A stretch of DNA of 64,000 nt from Pseudacidovorax sp. NFM-22 (GTDB taxonomy: Bacteria; Pseudomonadota; Gammaproteobacteria; Burkholderiales; Burkholderiaceae_C): the NCBI RefSeq assembly GCF_021401245.1, contig NZ_JACBFY010000011.1, positions 92,506-156,505 of the forward strand. Direction: 5' to 3'. Made by a program: the position numbers and the translations under genes. A model generated the notes under the pieces. That model saw only the letters and a program-made list of their open reading frames with translations, ran no database searches and was not told the DNA's origin. Below, in pieces: positions 38,511 to 51,220 of the stretch (position 1 is the first letter of the stretch; each line of letters opens with the position of its first letter).

Positions 38511-39836
38511 ATGACCCTGACCCAAAGCCTGCTCCTGATCGCGCTGCTGATTGCCGTCAGCGCCTTCTTCTCCGTCGCCGAGATCTCGCTGGCCGCCGCC
38601 CGCCGGCTGCGCCTGCGCCAGCTGGCCGACGACGGCGACGCGCGCGCGCAGGAGGTGATCGCGCTGCAGGAGCAGCCGGGCCACTACTTCACCGTGGTGC
38701 AGATCGGCCTGAACGCCATCGCCATCCTGGGCGGCGTGGTCGGCGAAGGGGCGCTCACGCCCTACTTCGCCCGCCTCTTCGAGCTGGCACTGGACGGAGA
38801 AAACGCCCAGCGCGCCGCCTTCACGGCCTCCTTCATCACCATCATCGCGGCCTTCCTGGTCTTCGCCGACCTGTTCCCCAAGCGGCTGGGCATGAGCGAG
38901 CCGGAGCGCATGGCCATGCGCATCGCGCGCCCCATGCGCTGGCTGATCACGCTGCTGGGGCCGCTCACCTGGCTGTTCACCCGCATGACGGATGGCCTGT
39001 TCAAGCTGCTGGGCCTGCCGATGGTGCGCGAGGACAAGATCACCCTGGCCGACATCCTGGCCATGTCCGAGGCCGGCACCCGCGCCGGCGTGCTCGCGGC
39101 GCAGGAGCACCAGGTGATCGCCAACGTGTTCGAGCTGGACGTGCGCATGGTCAACAGCGTGATGACGCCGCGCGAGCGCATCGCCTGGCTGCACCGCGAC
39201 GATCCCGAGTCGGTGCTGCGCGCGCGCATCGTGGCCGAGCCCTATTCCGCCTATCCGGTCTGCGAAGGCGACATCGACCATGTGCTGGGCTATGTCGACG
39301 CCAAGGACATGTTCCAGCGCGTGCTGGGTGGCCAGCCCCTGTCCTTCGACCAGGGCCTGCCGATCCACAAGGCGCTGGTCATTCCCGACCGGCTGACGCT
39401 GACCGAGGTGCTGGAGCAGTTCCGCTCCGCCCACGAGGACTTCGCCATCGTGGTCAACGAATACAGCCTGGTGGTGGGCGTCATCACGCTCAACGACGTG
39501 ATGAGCACGGTCATGGGCGATCTGGTGCCGGCCTCCACCGACGAGCAGCAGATCGTGCAGCGCGACGAGCATTCCTGGCTGATCGACGGCGTCACGCCCA
39601 TCCAGGACGTGCAGCGCGCCCTGGGCATCGACGAGATGCCGCACGAGGACGAATACGAGACGCTGGCCGGCTTCCTGATGGTGATGCTGCGCCGCGTGCC
39701 GCGCCGCACCGATAGCGTGAGCTGGGCCGGCTTCACCTTCGAGGTGATGGACGTGGACAGCCACCGCATCGACCAGGTGATGGTCACCCGCGGCGGACCG
39801 GCCGCAGCGCAGCCCGATCCTGCGGTGCGCCACTGA
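38511..39836 (+). CDS. CNNM/CorC (HlyC/CorC) family transporter-associated protein
   Basis: A 441-residue membrane protein. An N-terminal DUF21/CNNM transmembrane domain (about 1-180, ADLFPKRLGMSEPERMA) is followed by a pair of CBS domains (about 205-330, VNSVMTPRERIAWL and EDFAIVVNEYSLVVGVITL) and a C-terminal CorC/HlyC domain (about 350-430, DEYETLAGFLMVML). Family members are implicated in Mg2+/Co2+ efflux or ion homeostasis; the early haemolysin label is historical. The start ATG 38511 gives a standard N-terminal hydrophobic segment. Confidence 0.88.
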   Translation: MTLTQSLLLIALLIAVSAFFSVAEISLAAARRLRLRQLADDGDARAQEVIALQEQPGHYFTVVQIGLNAIAILGGVVGEGALTPYFARLFELALDGENAQRAAFTASFITIIAAFLVFADLFPKRLGMSEPERMAMRIARPMRWLITLLGPLTWLFTRMTDGLFKLLGLPMVREDKITLADILAMSEAGTRAGVLAAQEHQVIANVFELDVRMVNSVMTPRERIAWLHRDDPESVLRARIVAEPYSAYPVCEGDIDHVLGYVDAKDMFQRVLGGQPLSFDQGLPIHKALVIPDRLTLTEVLEQFRSAHEDFAIVVNEYSLVVGVITLNDVMSTVMGDLVPASTDEQQIVQRDEHSWLIDGVTPIQDVQRALGIDEMPHEDEYETLAGFLMVMLRRVPRRTDSVSWAGFTFEVMDVDSHRIDQVMVTRGGPAAAQPDPAVRH

Positions 39837-39894
39837 AGGGCGCAGCGTCGGCGGCCCTCCGGCGACGGTCTGGGCGGCGGCCGGCGCCGGCCAG

Positions 39895-40661
39895 TCATTC
39901 GCCTGCGCCGCCCGGGGTGTGACGAGGATCGAAGTTCCAGTTGCGCTGGTTGGCGAAGACGGCGTCCGGGTACGGCGCGCGGCCGCGGCTGCCGTTGTAT
40001 CGACCCAGCGCCATGAACAGGTCGCCGCGCTCACGGTCCAGATAGTGACGCAGGATCACGCAGCCGAAGCGCAGGTTGGTCTGCATGTGGAACAGCACCG
40101 AGGGATCGCCGTTGCCGATGGTCCGCACCCAGAAGGGCATCACCTGCATGTAGCCCCGCGCACCGGCGCTCGACACCGCGTGCTTGCGGAAGTTGCTCTC
40201 GACCTGGATCAGGCCCAGCACCAGGCTCACGTCCAGGCCGGCGCGGCGACTCTCGTACCAGATGGTCTGCAGAAGCTCCTTGCGGGTCTGCCAATCGGAC
40301 ACCTTGCGCCGCAGCCGGTCACCCATGGTGCCGAGCCAGCGCAGGTAGTGCAGGCGGCTGGCGAAGTCGTCGAACTCCGGAACCGGCGGGGCGTTGTTGA
40401 GGATGGCCGAACTCAGCGCGGTGCGCACTGCATCGGCCAGCGGCTCCTCGATCTGGGCGCCGGCGTGGGCGGTGGAAGGCAGCCACAGCGGGCCGCCGAG
40501 TCCAGCCCAGGACGCCACCTGCACCGCGCGGCCCAGGAAGCCACGGCGCCCGGCCTGGGACACAGGCGCCGTCGCCTCGGCCACCGCAGCCGTGCCCGCA
40601 GTTGCAGCAGGGCCGAGCGGCCCGCCGGCCTGCGCATCGGCGAAGGCCAGGCGCTGCTGCG

Positions 40662-40665
<4 letters not shown>
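39895..40665 (-). CDS. lytic transglycosylase, SLT domain
   Basis: A 256-residue murein transglycosylase. A twin-arginine-like segment ([20 protein letters not shown]) and signal end before the mature part; the SLT domain (about 115-245) has catalytic glutamate in [12 protein letters not shown], followed by [12 protein letters not shown] and [15 protein letters not shown]. It would cleave peptidoglycan to 1,6-anhydro muropeptides in the periplasm. The GTG start overlaps the proS stop by 4 bp, linking it to proS transcription. Confidence 0.88.
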
Positions 40666-42404
<1,739 letters not shown>

Positions 42405-42545
42405 CGACTGCAGGGCAAGAAGCTGGAGGAAGGAAGGCGGCGTGCCGCACGCGGCGCGGGGCCGGGAACTGGGCGGGCCGGCGTCAAGCCCCGGCCAGCA
42501 TCGATCTATGCATAATCGAACCAGTTCAAAAATTGGGGTTTGATT

Positions 42546-43211
42546 ATGCTTGACCGGGACGGCTTCAGGCCCAACGTCGGCATCATCCTGCTCAACCAGA
42601 AAAACCAGGTGTTCTGGGGCAAGCGCATCCGCACCCACTCCTGGCAGTTTCCTCAAGGCGGGATTGATCGGGGCGAGACACCCGAGCAGGCCATGTACCG
42701 CGAGCTCCACGAAGAGGTCGGCCTGATGCCCGACCACGTGCGCATCGTGGCCCGCACCCGCGACTGGTTGCGCTACGAGGTGCCCGACCGCTACATCCGC
42801 CGCGACGCCCGCGGCCATTACAAGGGCCAGAAGCAGATCTGGTATCTGCTGCAACTTGTGGGGCACGACTGGGATCTCAACCTGCGTGCCACCGACCATC
42901 CCGAGTTCGACGCCTGGCGCTGGCATGACTACTGGGTCCCGCTGGACGTGGTGGTCGAGTTCAAGCGTGGCGTCTACGAGATGGCGTTGACCGAGCTGGC
43001 CCGCTTCCTGCCGCGGCCCGACATGCGCAACCGCTTCCTGCGCGGCAGCATGCGAGGCCGCGAGGCCGATCATCGCGATCGGCCACCGCACGGGCCCGCT
43101 GCCGCTGCGCCCACCTTCGAATTGCCGCCGGGGGCGTCCTTCGACCCCGACCCCAACAGTGCCTCCGATCATGCCTCGCATCCCGACAGCCCGACACCCG
43201 CAAGTCCCTAG
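42546..43211 (+). CDS. rppH: RNA pyrophosphohydrolase
   Basis: A 221-residue Nudix enzyme that removes pyrophosphate from 5'-triphosphorylated mRNA and so starts RNase E-dependent decay. The Nudix box is at 38-60 ([22 protein letters not shown]). The enzymatic core ends near residue 160; a Pro/Asp/Ser-rich tail (about 175-221) extends it beyond E. coli RppH (176 residues). The tail overlaps the start of the next gene by 41 bp when the ATG of that gene is used. Confidence 0.95.
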   Translation: MLDRDGFRPNVGIILLNQKNQVFWGKRIRTHSWQFPQGGIDRGETPEQAMYRELHEEVGLMPDHVRIVARTRDWLRYEVPDRYIRRDARGHYKGQKQIWYLLQLVGHDWDLNLRATDHPEFDAWRWHDYWVPLDVVVEFKRGVYEMALTELARFLPRPDMRNRFLRGSMRGREADHRDRPPHGPAAAAPTFELPPGASFDPDPNSASDHASHPDSPTPASP

Positions 43212-43725
43212 CGCCTGGGGGCGCTTGACGGCAGCGGCGAAGTTCACGCACCTGCTCGCCACGGCGGCCTTGGTGGCGGGCACCGCGCATGCGCAGCTGG
43301 TCGACAACCCGGATTGGCAGGAATCGGCAGTCCCGCCTCCGCCCGCCTACGACGTCAAGCGTGCGCTGCAGATCGAGATGCCGGCGTACATGACGCTCAA
43401 GTTCGGCATCGACCCCAAGACCATCGTGATCACGCCGGATGGCGTCGTTCGCTACGTGGTGCTGGGTTGGCGCGAGGGCGGCGGCACCGTCAATGCCTTC
43501 TACGAAGGCGTGCGCTGCGCCACGGCGGAATACAAGACCTACGCACGATCGGCCGATGGCGCGTGGCGATTGGTCGACAACCCCGACTGGAAGCGGATCG
43601 ACGACCGCAATTCGATCTACACGTACGAGTTGTCCCGGCAGGCGCTCTGCCGGGGACGCGCGCCGCGGGCGAGCGTGACGGACATGGTGCGCGAACTCAA
43701 GCGCCCGGAAATCCTGCTCAACTGA
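43171..43725 (+). CDS. CNP1-like family lipoprotein-like exported protein
   Basis: A 184-residue protein of the CNP1-like family (cryptic neisserial protein 1), common in betaproteobacteria and of unknown function. A signal peptide ends at AHA (residue 41) before [20 protein letters not shown]. The mature part has [21 protein letters not shown] and [20 protein letters not shown]. With the ATG at 43171 the n-region is unusually long (about 23 residues); a TTG at 43225, just past the rppH stop and with GGGGG upstream, would give a normal signal peptide and could be the real start. Confidence 0.8.
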   Translation: MPRIPTARHPQVPSAWGRLTAAAKFTHLLATAALVAGTAHAQLVDNPDWQESAVPPPPAYDVKRALQIEMPAYMTLKFGIDPKTIVITPDGVVRYVVLGWREGGGTVNAFYEGVRCATAEYKTYARSADGAWRLVDNPDWKRIDDRNSIYTYELSRQALCRGRAPRASVTDMVRELKRPEILLN

Positions 43726-43826
43726 GCACCACAGGCCCGGGCCGGCCGGCAACCAAGCAGCGGTGCAACGCCGCATGCGGCCGGCGAATCACGCCGAACT
43801 GCAAGAGGGCCTTCGAGGCCCCACGC

Positions 43827-44960
43827 TCACATCAGGACGAGGTTGTCCCGGTGGATCATCTCGGGCTCGGCCGAATAGCCCAGCAGCCCTTCGATGTCCG
43901 TCGACGAGCGTCGGCAGAGTAGCCGCGCCTCGGCGGCTGCATAGTTCGCCAGGCCACGGGCCAGCTCGACACCGGCCGCATCGCGGATGGCAATGACGTC
44001 GCCACGCGAGAAGTCGCCGTCGACGGCCGTCATGCCGATGGGCAACAGGCTCTTGCCCTCGCCCCGGACCTTGCGCGCAGCACCCTCGTCCACGATCACC
44101 GCACCTCGCAATTGCAGGTGGTCGGCCATCCAGCGCTTGCGGGCCTGGTGCTTGGCGGTGTCGGCCACCAACAGCGTGCCGATGGCCTCACCGCGTGCCA
44201 GCCGCATGAGCGCATCGGGTTCCCGCCCCCAGGCGATGACCGTCGAGGCGCCCGATCCGGCCGCCCGCTTGGCCGCCAGTATCTTGGTCAGCATGCCACC
44301 CCGGCCAATGCTGGAGCCCGCCCCGCCGGCCATCAGCTCCAGCGCGGGATCGCCAGCCCGGGCTTCATGCACGAAGGTGGCATCGGGGTTCTTGCGCGGA
44401 TCGGCGGTGTAGAGGCCCTTCTGGTCGGTGAGGATGACCAGCGCGTCCGCATCCACGAGATTGGCGACCAGCGCCCCCAGCGTGTCGTTGTCACCGAACT
44501 TGATCTCGTCGTTGACGACGGTGTCGTTCTCGTTGATCACAGGCAGAACGCCCAGGCCAAGCAGGGTCAACAGGGTGGAGCGGGCATTGAGATAACGCTC
44601 GCGGTCCGCGAGGTCGGCATGCGTGAGCAGCACCTGCGCGCTGCGCAGGCCGTTCTCGCGCAGCTTGTTCTCGTACATGTGGGCCAGGCCCATCTGCCCC
44701 ACGGCGGCGGCGGCCTGCAGTTCATGGACCTCCTTGGGCCGCACGGACCAGCCCAGGCGCTTCATGCCCTCGGCAATCGCGCCGCTCGACACCATGACCA
44801 GTTCTCGGCCATCACGGACCAGCGCGCCGAGCTGGCGCGACCATTCGCCGATCGCTTCCTCGTCCAGTCCCTTGCCTTCGTTCGTGACAAGGCTGGAGCC
44901 CACCTTCACCACGAGACGGCGCGCATCGCGCAGGACAGAGGACGAGAAGTTGCGGGTCAT
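43827..44960 (-). CDS. proB: glutamate 5-kinase
   Basis: A 377-residue kinase that phosphorylates glutamate in the first step of proline synthesis. The amino-acid-kinase domain (about 10-262) has [52 protein letters not shown] and [19 protein letters not shown]-terminal PUA domain (about 285-365) is present, as in the E. coli protein. It lies 54 bp downstream of obgE on the same strand. Confidence 0.97.
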   Translation of the reverse strand: MTRNFSSSVLRDARRLVVKVGSSLVTNEGKGLDEEAIGEWSRQLGALVRDGRELVMVSSGAIAEGMKRLGWSVRPKEVHELQAAAAVGQMGLAHMYENKLRENGLRSAQVLLTHADLADRERYLNARSTLLTLLGLGVLPVINENDTVVNDEIKFGDNDTLGALVANLVDADALVILTDQKGLYTADPRKNPDATFVHEARAGDPALELMAGGAGSSIGRGGMLTKILAAKRAAGSGASTVIAWGREPDALMRLARGEAIGTLLVADTAKHQARKRWMADHLQLRGAVIVDEGAARKVRGEGKSLLPIGMTAVDGDFSRGDVIAIRDAAGVELARGLANYAAAEARLLCRRSSTDIEGLLGYSAEPEMIHRDNLVLM

Positions 44961-45014
44961 GGAGCGGAATCGTGCGGCGCCGGGCGCCGTGATGAGGGCG
45001 GGCGAAGGCGGTGG

Positions 45015-46091
<1,077 letters not shown>

Positions 46092-46125
46092 TTACAAATG
46101 AGACGTGCCGGAGGCACATAAACGA

Positions 46126-46151
46126 TGAAGCCCCGGCAAAGCGGGGCTTCA
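46126..46151 (-). terminator. perfect hairpin between rpmA and obgE
   Basis: A perfect 10-bp stem (TGAAGCCCCG / CGGGGCTTCA) with a 6-nt loop lies 19 bp after the rpmA stop. The following bases on the minus strand (TCGTTTATG) lack a proper U-tract, so it is better read as a partial attenuator or RNA-processing hairpin that sets the ribosomal protein to Obg ratio. Confidence 0.5.
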
Positions 46152-46170
46152 CACGGGAGAGCGAGGTCGC

Positions 46171-46428
46171 TCAGACCGGGGTGATGTTCACGACGTGCTT
46201 GTTCAGCGCGCCGCGCATGCCGAACGAGACGCGGCCATCGACCAGCGCGAACAGGGTGTGGTCCTTGCCCACGCCCACGTTGTCACCGGCATGCAGGCGC
46301 GTGCCGCGCTGACGCACGATGATGGAACCGGCGCTGATCACTTGGCCGCCGAAGGCCTTCACGCCGAGCATCTTGGGCTTGGAATCGCGCCCGTTACGCG
46401 TAGAGCCGCCGCCTTTTTTCTGTGCCAT
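46171..46428 (-). CDS. rpmA: 50S ribosomal protein L27
   Basis: An 85-residue ribosomal protein with the standard N-terminus [16 protein letters not shown] and the [23 protein letters not shown] core. The N-terminal tail reaches the peptidyl transferase centre. It lies 18 bp downstream of rplU and upstream of obgE. Confidence 0.98.
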   Translation of the reverse strand: MAQKKGGGSTRNGRDSKPKMLGVKAFGGQVISAGSIIVRQRGTRLHAGDNVGVGKDHTLFALVDGRVSFGMRGALNKHVVNITPV

Positions 46429-46446
46429 GGTGTCCTGCTCCTGGGC

Positions 46447-46758
46447 TTAGCCGGCAATCGCACCGATCTGCAGCTCGGTGAACTGCTGGCGGTGGCCTTG
46501 ACGCTTTTGATAATGCTTACGGCGACGCAGCTTGAAGATGCGCACCTTGTCATGCTTGCCGTGGGACAGCACCGTGGCCGTCACCGTGGCGCCGGACACC
46601 AGGGGCGTGCCGACCTTGATCGCGCTGCCGTCGCTGACGGCAAGCACTTGGTCGATCACGATTTCCTGGCCAACGTCCGCAGCAATCTGTTCTACCTTGA
46701 TTTTCTCGCCGGGGGCAACGCGATACTGCTTGCCACCGGTTTTTATGACCGCGTACAT
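46447..46758 (-). CDS. rplU: 50S ribosomal protein L21
   Basis: A 103-residue protein with canonical start [20 protein letters not shown] and C-terminus [17 protein letters not shown]. An AAGAGG Shine-Dalgarno precedes the ATG at 46758. The leader carries a short GC hairpin (CGCGG-AATGAG-CCGCG), and a TATCAT -10-like box is at about 46809-46814 (minus), 51 bp upstream of the start. It heads the rplU-rpmA-obgE-proB run and is divergent from ispB. Confidence 0.98.
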   Translation of the reverse strand: MYAVIKTGGKQYRVAPGEKIKVEQIAADVGQEIVIDQVLAVSDGSAIKVGTPLVSGATVTATVLSHGKHDKVRIFKLRRRKHYQKRQGHRQQFTELQIGAIAG

Positions 46759-46878
46759 GGGAAACCTCTTGTGAAAGATTCTCCGCGGCTCATTCCGCGA
46801 AGCTCTCCATGATAGCACGCGCAATGGCAAGATGCACGCCCCGGCAGCCCAGGGACGGGCCTGTCCATGGCCGCTCCC

Positions 46879-46884
46879 TATAAT
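46879..46884 (+). promoter_or_regulatory. consensus -10 element upstream of ispB
   Basis: A perfect TATAAT lies 44 bp before the TTG start of ispB in the divergent rplU/ispB region. No convincing -35 is seen at the standard distance. Confidence 0.4.
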
Positions 46885-46928
46885 TCCGGCGCTCGAAAGA
46901 CCGATCACCGCGCCTCGCGCCCCCTCTC

Positions 46929-47924
46929 TTGTCTTCCACCACAGCCAGCCCACCTCCGCCGACCCTTGCAGCGCTCGACCTCGTGGCCAGCGACATGACC
47001 GAGGTCGACCGGGTCATCGACGCCCGCCTGTCCACGGGCGTGCCCTTGGTGAGCCAAGTGTCGCGCTACATCATTGCCGCAGGTGGCAAGCGCCTGCGCC
47101 CGGTCCTGCTTCTGCTGATGAGCCGAGCGCTGGGCTACGAGGGAACGCAGCATTTCAACCTGGCAGCGGTCGTCGAGTTCATCCATACCGCGACGCTGCT
47201 GCACGACGATGTGGTGGACGAGTCCACCCTGCGCCGAGGCCGGCCCACCGCCAACGAGTCCTTCGGCAACGCAGCCAGCGTGCTCGTCGGCGACTTTCTT
47301 TATTCGCGCGCCTTCCAGATGATGCTGGACGCCCAGGACATGCGCGTGATGGACGTTCTGGCCGAAGCCACCAACGTCATTGCGGAAGGCGAGGTGCTGC
47401 AGCTCATGAACATGGGCGATGCGTCGCTGGACGAGCAGGCCTACCTGCAGGTCATCCGTTCCAAGACTGCCAAGCTGTTCGAGGCCAGCACCCGGCTGGC
47501 GGCGATCCTGTCCGGCGCCCCGCGCGATCTGGAAGAGGCGTGCGCCACCTACGGCCAAGCCCTCGGGACCGCATTCCAGGTGGTGGACGATGTGCTCGAC
47601 TACGCGGGCGATGCCGCCGAGACGGGCAAGAACGTCGGCGACGATCTCCGGGAAGGCAAGGCCACGCTGCCACTCATCCTCGCCATGAAGCACGGCAACG
47701 CCGCGCAGGCCGCCGTCGTCCGCACGGCACTGGAGACAGGCGACGTCTCCCAACTCCCGCAGGTGGTCCAGATCGTGCGGGAAACCGGCGCATTGGAAGC
47801 CACCCGTGCCGCGGCCGCGCGCGAAGCCGAACGCGCAATTTCCGCGCTCGACGCGCTCCCGGCCAATACTTACTCGAAAGGTATGCTACAGTTAGCGGCT
47901 CAGCTTCTTGAGCGCCGAACCTGA
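46929..47924 (+). CDS. ispB: octaprenyl diphosphate synthase
   Basis: A 331-residue trans-polyprenyl synthase supplying the ubiquinone side chain. The aspartate-rich motifs are DDVVD (93-97) and DDVLD (220-224); [18 protein letters not shown] is the typical substrate-binding start. The start is taken as TTG at 46929, because family homology extends upstream of the first in-frame ATG (46995); no strong Shine-Dalgarno is visible for either. The tRNA-Pro gene follows 25 bp downstream. Confidence 0.94.
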   Translation: MSSTTASPPPPTLAALDLVASDMTEVDRVIDARLSTGVPLVSQVSRYIIAAGGKRLRPVLLLLMSRALGYEGTQHFNLAAVVEFIHTATLLHDDVVDESTLRRGRPTANESFGNAASVLVGDFLYSRAFQMMLDAQDMRVMDVLAEATNVIAEGEVLQLMNMGDASLDEQAYLQVIRSKTAKLFEASTRLAAILSGAPRDLEEACATYGQALGTAFQVVDDVLDYAGDAAETGKNVGDDLREGKATLPLILAMKHGNAAQAAVVRTALETGDVSQLPQVVQIVRETGALEATRAAAAREAERAISALDALPANTYSKGMLQLAAQLLERRT

Positions 47925-47949
47925 TCGGCACCCAAGCAAGATTGATCAG

Positions 47950-48026
47950 CGGGGTGTAGCTTAGCCTGGTAGAGCGCTACGTTCGGGACGTAGAGGCCGG
48001 AGGTTCGAATCCTCTCACCCCGACCA
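47950..48026 (+). tRNA. tRNA-Pro (anticodon CGG)
   Basis: A complete 77-nt cloverleaf. The acceptor stem CGGGGTG pairs with CACCCCG, followed by encoded ACCA. The anticodon stem CTACG/CGTAG encloses TTCGGGA, giving anticodon CGG for codon CCG. The T-loop is TTCGAAT and the D-arm contains the usual GG. It is followed by an intrinsic terminator. Confidence 0.98.
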
Positions 48027-48059
48027 GATTCATCCTTGCCCCCCCCCGGGCAAGACACC

Positions 48060-48085
48060 AAAGCCCCACGTCGTGGGGCTTTTTT
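48060..48085 (+). terminator. intrinsic terminator after tRNA-Pro
   Basis: A stem AAGCCCCAC / GTGGGGCTT with a 3-nt loop is followed by a T-run, 34 bp after the tRNA 3' end. The A-tract before the stem means it could also act on the opposite strand. Confidence 0.9.
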
Positions 48086-48133
48086 GTGGGTCCAATCCGA
48101 CGCCCGGCACCCATACGAAGGGCTTACAGCCGT

Positions 48134-48171
48134 GTTGCACAATGTGTTTTTGTGCAACCAATGTACATTGG
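48134..48171. promoter_or_regulatory. two adjacent palindromes upstream of pilB
   Basis: An 8-bp inverted repeat GTTGCACA / TGTGCAAC (48134-48141 and 48151-48158) is followed directly by a perfect 14-bp palindrome CCAATGTACATTGG (48158-48171). They lie about 50-85 bp before the pilB start in a locally AT-rich stretch, the place where a regulator site or promoter would be expected. Confidence 0.45.
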
Positions 48172-48219
48172 CGTGATGGTCCGTTGACCGTCCAGCTCCC
48201 ACCTTCCGTTTTCCGCCGC

Positions 48220-49953
48220 ATGGCTGTTGCCGACCCACCGCTTCGTGACACCGCCTCCGTCGCGCTGCCTGGTTTGGCACGCGCCCTGGTGTCGGCAGGC
48301 ATCCTGGACCCGCAAGCCGCCGAGCAGATCTACCGTCGCTCGCTGGCCTCGCGCAGCAGTTTCATTGCCGAACTCACCGGCACCGGCCAGGTGTCTCCGC
48401 ACGAGTTGGCGCATGTGCTGGCGATCAGCTTCTCCGCCCCCCTGGTCGATCTCGCCGCAGTCGATCCGCTGCGACTGCCCAAGGGGCTGCTGGATGTGCG
48501 CCTCTGCCAGTCCTACCGCATCGTGGTGTTGGCCAAGCGCGGCAACCGGCTGGTGGTCGCCACGGCCGACCCCTCCGATCAGCAGGCGGCAGAAAAGATC
48601 AAGTTCGCCTCCCAACTGGGCGTGGACTGGGTGGTGGCCGAGTACGACAAGCTGTCGCGCCTCGTCGACGCGAGCGCGGCCACCCCCTCGGAAACGCTGG
48701 AGCAACTGGCGAGCAGCGAGTTCGAGTACGACGAACTGCTCGGCGAGCCGGACGAGGCCCAGGAGACGGCCGCCTCTTCCGAGGTGGAGGACGCCCCCGT
48801 GGTGCGCTTCCTGCAGAAGATGCTGCTCGACGCCTTCTCCATGCGCGCCTCCGACATCCACTTCGAGCCCTACGAGCACAACTACCGCGTGCGCTTCCGG
48901 GTGGACGGCGAACTGCGCGAGATCGCCAGCCCGCCCGTGGCCATCAAGGACAAGCTGGCCTCGCGCATCAAGGTGATCTCCAAGCTGGACATCTCCGAGA
49001 AGCGGATCCCGCAGGACGGCCGGATGAAGCTGAAGGTCGGCGCCGACCGGGTGATCGACTTCCGTGTCAGCACATTGCCAACGCTCTTCGGCGAGAAGAT
49101 CGTGATCCGGATCCTCGACCCCAGCAGCGCGCGCCTGGGCATCGACGCGCTCGGCTACGACGCGGACGAAAAGGAGCGCCTGCTCACCGCCATCGGCCGA
49201 CCCTACGGCATGATCCTGGTGACCGGGCCCACGGGCTCGGGCAAGACAGTATCGCTCTACACCTGCCTGAACCTGCTGAACAAGCCGGGCGTCAACATCG
49301 CCACCGCAGAGGACCCGTCCGAGATCAACCTCCCGGGCGTCAACCAGGTCAACGTCAACGAGAAGGCCGGCTTGACCTTCGCGACGGCGCTGCGCGCCTT
49401 CCTGCGGCAGGACCCGGACATCATCATGGTCGGCGAGATCCGCGACCTGGACACGGCCGACATCGCCATCAAGGCCGCGCAGACCGGCCACCTGGTGCTC
49501 TCCACCCTGCACACCAACGACGCGCCCACTACGCTGACGCGGATGCGCAACATGGGCATCGCCCCCTTCAACATCGCGTCGAGCGTCATCCTGATCACCG
49601 CCCAGCGCCTGGCGCGTCGCCTGTGCCCGCAGTGCAAGCTGCCCGCCGACCTTCCGCCGCAGGCGCTGCTGGACGCCGGCTTCCGGCGCGAGGAGCTCGA
49701 CGGCAGCTGGAAGCCCTACCGACCCGTGGGCTGCCCCGCCTGCAGCGGCGGCTATAAGGGCCGGGTCGGCATCTACCAGGTGATGCCGATCTCGGAGGAG
49801 ATCCAGAAGATCATTCTTCGCGATGGCAGCGCGCTCGAGATCGCCGCCCAGTCCGAGCGCGAGGGCGTGCGCTCGCTGCGCCGCTCGGGCCTGCAGAAGG
49901 TGATGCAGGGCGTGACCTCGCTCGAAGAGGTGCTCGGCGTCACCAACGAATAG
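48220..49953 (+). CDS. pilB: type IV pilus assembly ATPase
   Basis: A 577-residue extension ATPase (GspE/PilB). The N-terminal MshEN-like domain (about 20-150) precedes the ATPase core with Walker A GPTGSGKT (336-343), the Walker B region IIMVGEIRD (401-409), His boxes around H424 and H431, and a tetracysteine zinc site (C469, C472 and the CPAC pair near 505). The ATG at 48220 fits the family start; there is no strong Shine-Dalgarno. It powers pilin polymerisation at the inner-membrane platform PilC, encoded next. Confidence 0.96.
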   Translation: MAVADPPLRDTASVALPGLARALVSAGILDPQAAEQIYRRSLASRSSFIAELTGTGQVSPHELAHVLAISFSAPLVDLAAVDPLRLPKGLLDVRLCQSYRIVVLAKRGNRLVVATADPSDQQAAEKIKFASQLGVDWVVAEYDKLSRLVDASAATPSETLEQLASSEFEYDELLGEPDEAQETAASSEVEDAPVVRFLQKMLLDAFSMRASDIHFEPYEHNYRVRFRVDGELREIASPPVAIKDKLASRIKVISKLDISEKRIPQDGRMKLKVGADRVIDFRVSTLPTLFGEKIVIRILDPSSARLGIDALGYDADEKERLLTAIGRPYGMILVTGPTGSGKTVSLYTCLNLLNKPGVNIATAEDPSEINLPGVNQVNVNEKAGLTFATALRAFLRQDPDIIMVGEIRDLDTADIAIKAAQTGHLVLSTLHTNDAPTTLTRMRNMGIAPFNIASSVILITAQRLARRLCPQCKLPADLPPQALLDAGFRREELDGSWKPYRPVGCPACSGGYKGRVGIYQVMPISEEIQKIILRDGSALEIAAQSEREGVRSLRRSGLQKVMQGVTSLEEVLGVTNE

Positions 49954-49981
49954 ACTCGGACGCGCGCCCAACGGAGTTGCC

Positions 49982-51220
49982 ATGGCCACAGCCGCCCAGA
50001 AACGAAGCCCCACCCGCCCCACCTCTGCCAAGGAACACCTCTACGAGTGGGAAGGCCGCGACCGCAACGGCAAGGCCGTCCGGGGCGAGATGCGGGCCCT
50101 GGGCGAGAACCAGGTCCAGGCCTCGCTGCGGCGCCAGGGCGTCCTGACCACCAAGATCAAGAAGCGCCGCCTGCGCTCGGGCAAGGCGATCAAGCCACGC
50201 GACGTGGCCGTGTTCACCCGGCAGATGGCGACGATGATGAAGGCCGGCGTGCCGCTGCTGCAGTCCTTCGACATCGTGGGCCGCGGCAACAGCAATCCCA
50301 ACATGGCGCGGCTGCTCAACGACATCCGCACCGACGTGGAGACCGGCACCTCGCTGTCCTCGGCCTTCCGCAAGCATCCCAAGTACTTCAACAGCCTCTA
50401 CTGCAACCTGATCGAGGCCGGCGAGGCGGCCGGCATCCTGGAAGAGCTGCTCGACCGCCTGGCCATCTACATGGAGAAGACCGAGGCCATCAAGTCGAAG
50501 ATCAAATCGGCGCTGATGTACCCGACGGCCGTGATCCTGGTGGCCTTCATCGTGGTCACGATCATCATGCTGTTCGTGATCCCGTCCTTCAAGCAAGTGT
50601 TCACCTCCTTCGGGGCCGACCTGCCCGCGCCCACGCTGTTCGTCATCGCCATGAGCGAATTCTTCGTGGGCTACTGGTGGTTGATCTTCGGGGTGCTGAT
50701 CGCGGGTGGCTACTTCCTCATGCAGGCCTGGAAGCGCAACGAGAAATTCCAGGAAGGCATGGACCGCCTGCTGCTGCGCCTGCCGATCTTCGGCGCGCTC
50801 ATCGACAAGTCCTGCGTGGCGCGCTGGACGCGCACGCTGTCGACCATGTTCGCCGCGGGCGTCCCGCTGGTGGAGGCCCTCGACTCGGTGGGTGGGGCAT
50901 CGGGCAACTCGGTGTATGCGAAGGCCACCACTCGCATCCAGCAGGAGGTGTCGACGGGCACCAGCCTGACGACGGCCATGACGGGCGCGAACCTGTTCCC
51001 GCCCATGGTGCTGCAGATGACGGCCATCGGCGAGGAGTCCGGCTCCATCGACCACATGCTGGGCAAGGCCGCCGACTTCTATGAGCAGGAGGTCGACGCC
51101 ATGGTGGCGGGCCTGTCGAGCCTGATGGAGCCGATCATCATCGTCGTGCTGGGGGTGGTGATCGGGGGCATCGTCGTGTCGATGTACCTGCCGATCTTCA
51201 AGCTGGGCCAGGTCGTCTGA
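49982..51220 (+). CDS. pilC: type IV pilus inner-membrane platform protein
   Basis: A 412-residue PilC/GspF protein with two repeated T2SSF domains (about 75-200 and 280-400). Each contains the typical FTRQMATMMKAGVPLLQSFDI / WTRTLSTMFAAGVPLVEALDS stretch, with three membrane segments (around 178-200, 222-245 and 380-402). It bridges PilB and the growing pilus. The stop overlaps the pilD start by one base (TGATG). Confidence 0.96.
   Translation: MATAAQKRSPTRPTSAKEHLYEWEGRDRNGKAVRGEMRALGENQVQASLRRQGVLTTKIKKRRLRSGKAIKPRDVAVFTRQMATMMKAGVPLLQSFDIVGRGNSNPNMARLLNDIRTDVETGTSLSSAFRKHPKYFNSLYCNLIEAGEAAGILEELLDRLAIYMEKTEAIKSKIKSALMYPTAVILVAFIVVTIIMLFVIPSFKQVFTSFGADLPAPTLFVIAMSEFFVGYWWLIFGVLIAGGYFLMQAWKRNEKFQEGMDRLLLRLPIFGALIDKSCVARWTRTLSTMFAAGVPLVEALDSVGGASGNSVYAKATTRIQQEVSTGTSLTTAMTGANLFPPMVLQMTAIGEESGSIDHMLGKAADFYEQEVDAMVAGLSSLMEPIIIVVLGVVIGGIVVSMYLPIFKLGQVV

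Noticed and set aside
42501..42545. CATAAT box as a firm rppH promoter
   Set aside because: No -35 at the right distance; the AT-rich patch is suggestive but not enough for a call.
43806..43820. GGGCC-TTCGA-GGCCC hairpin between the CNP1-like gene and proB as a terminator
   Set aside because: Only 5 bp of stem and no U-tract on either strand.
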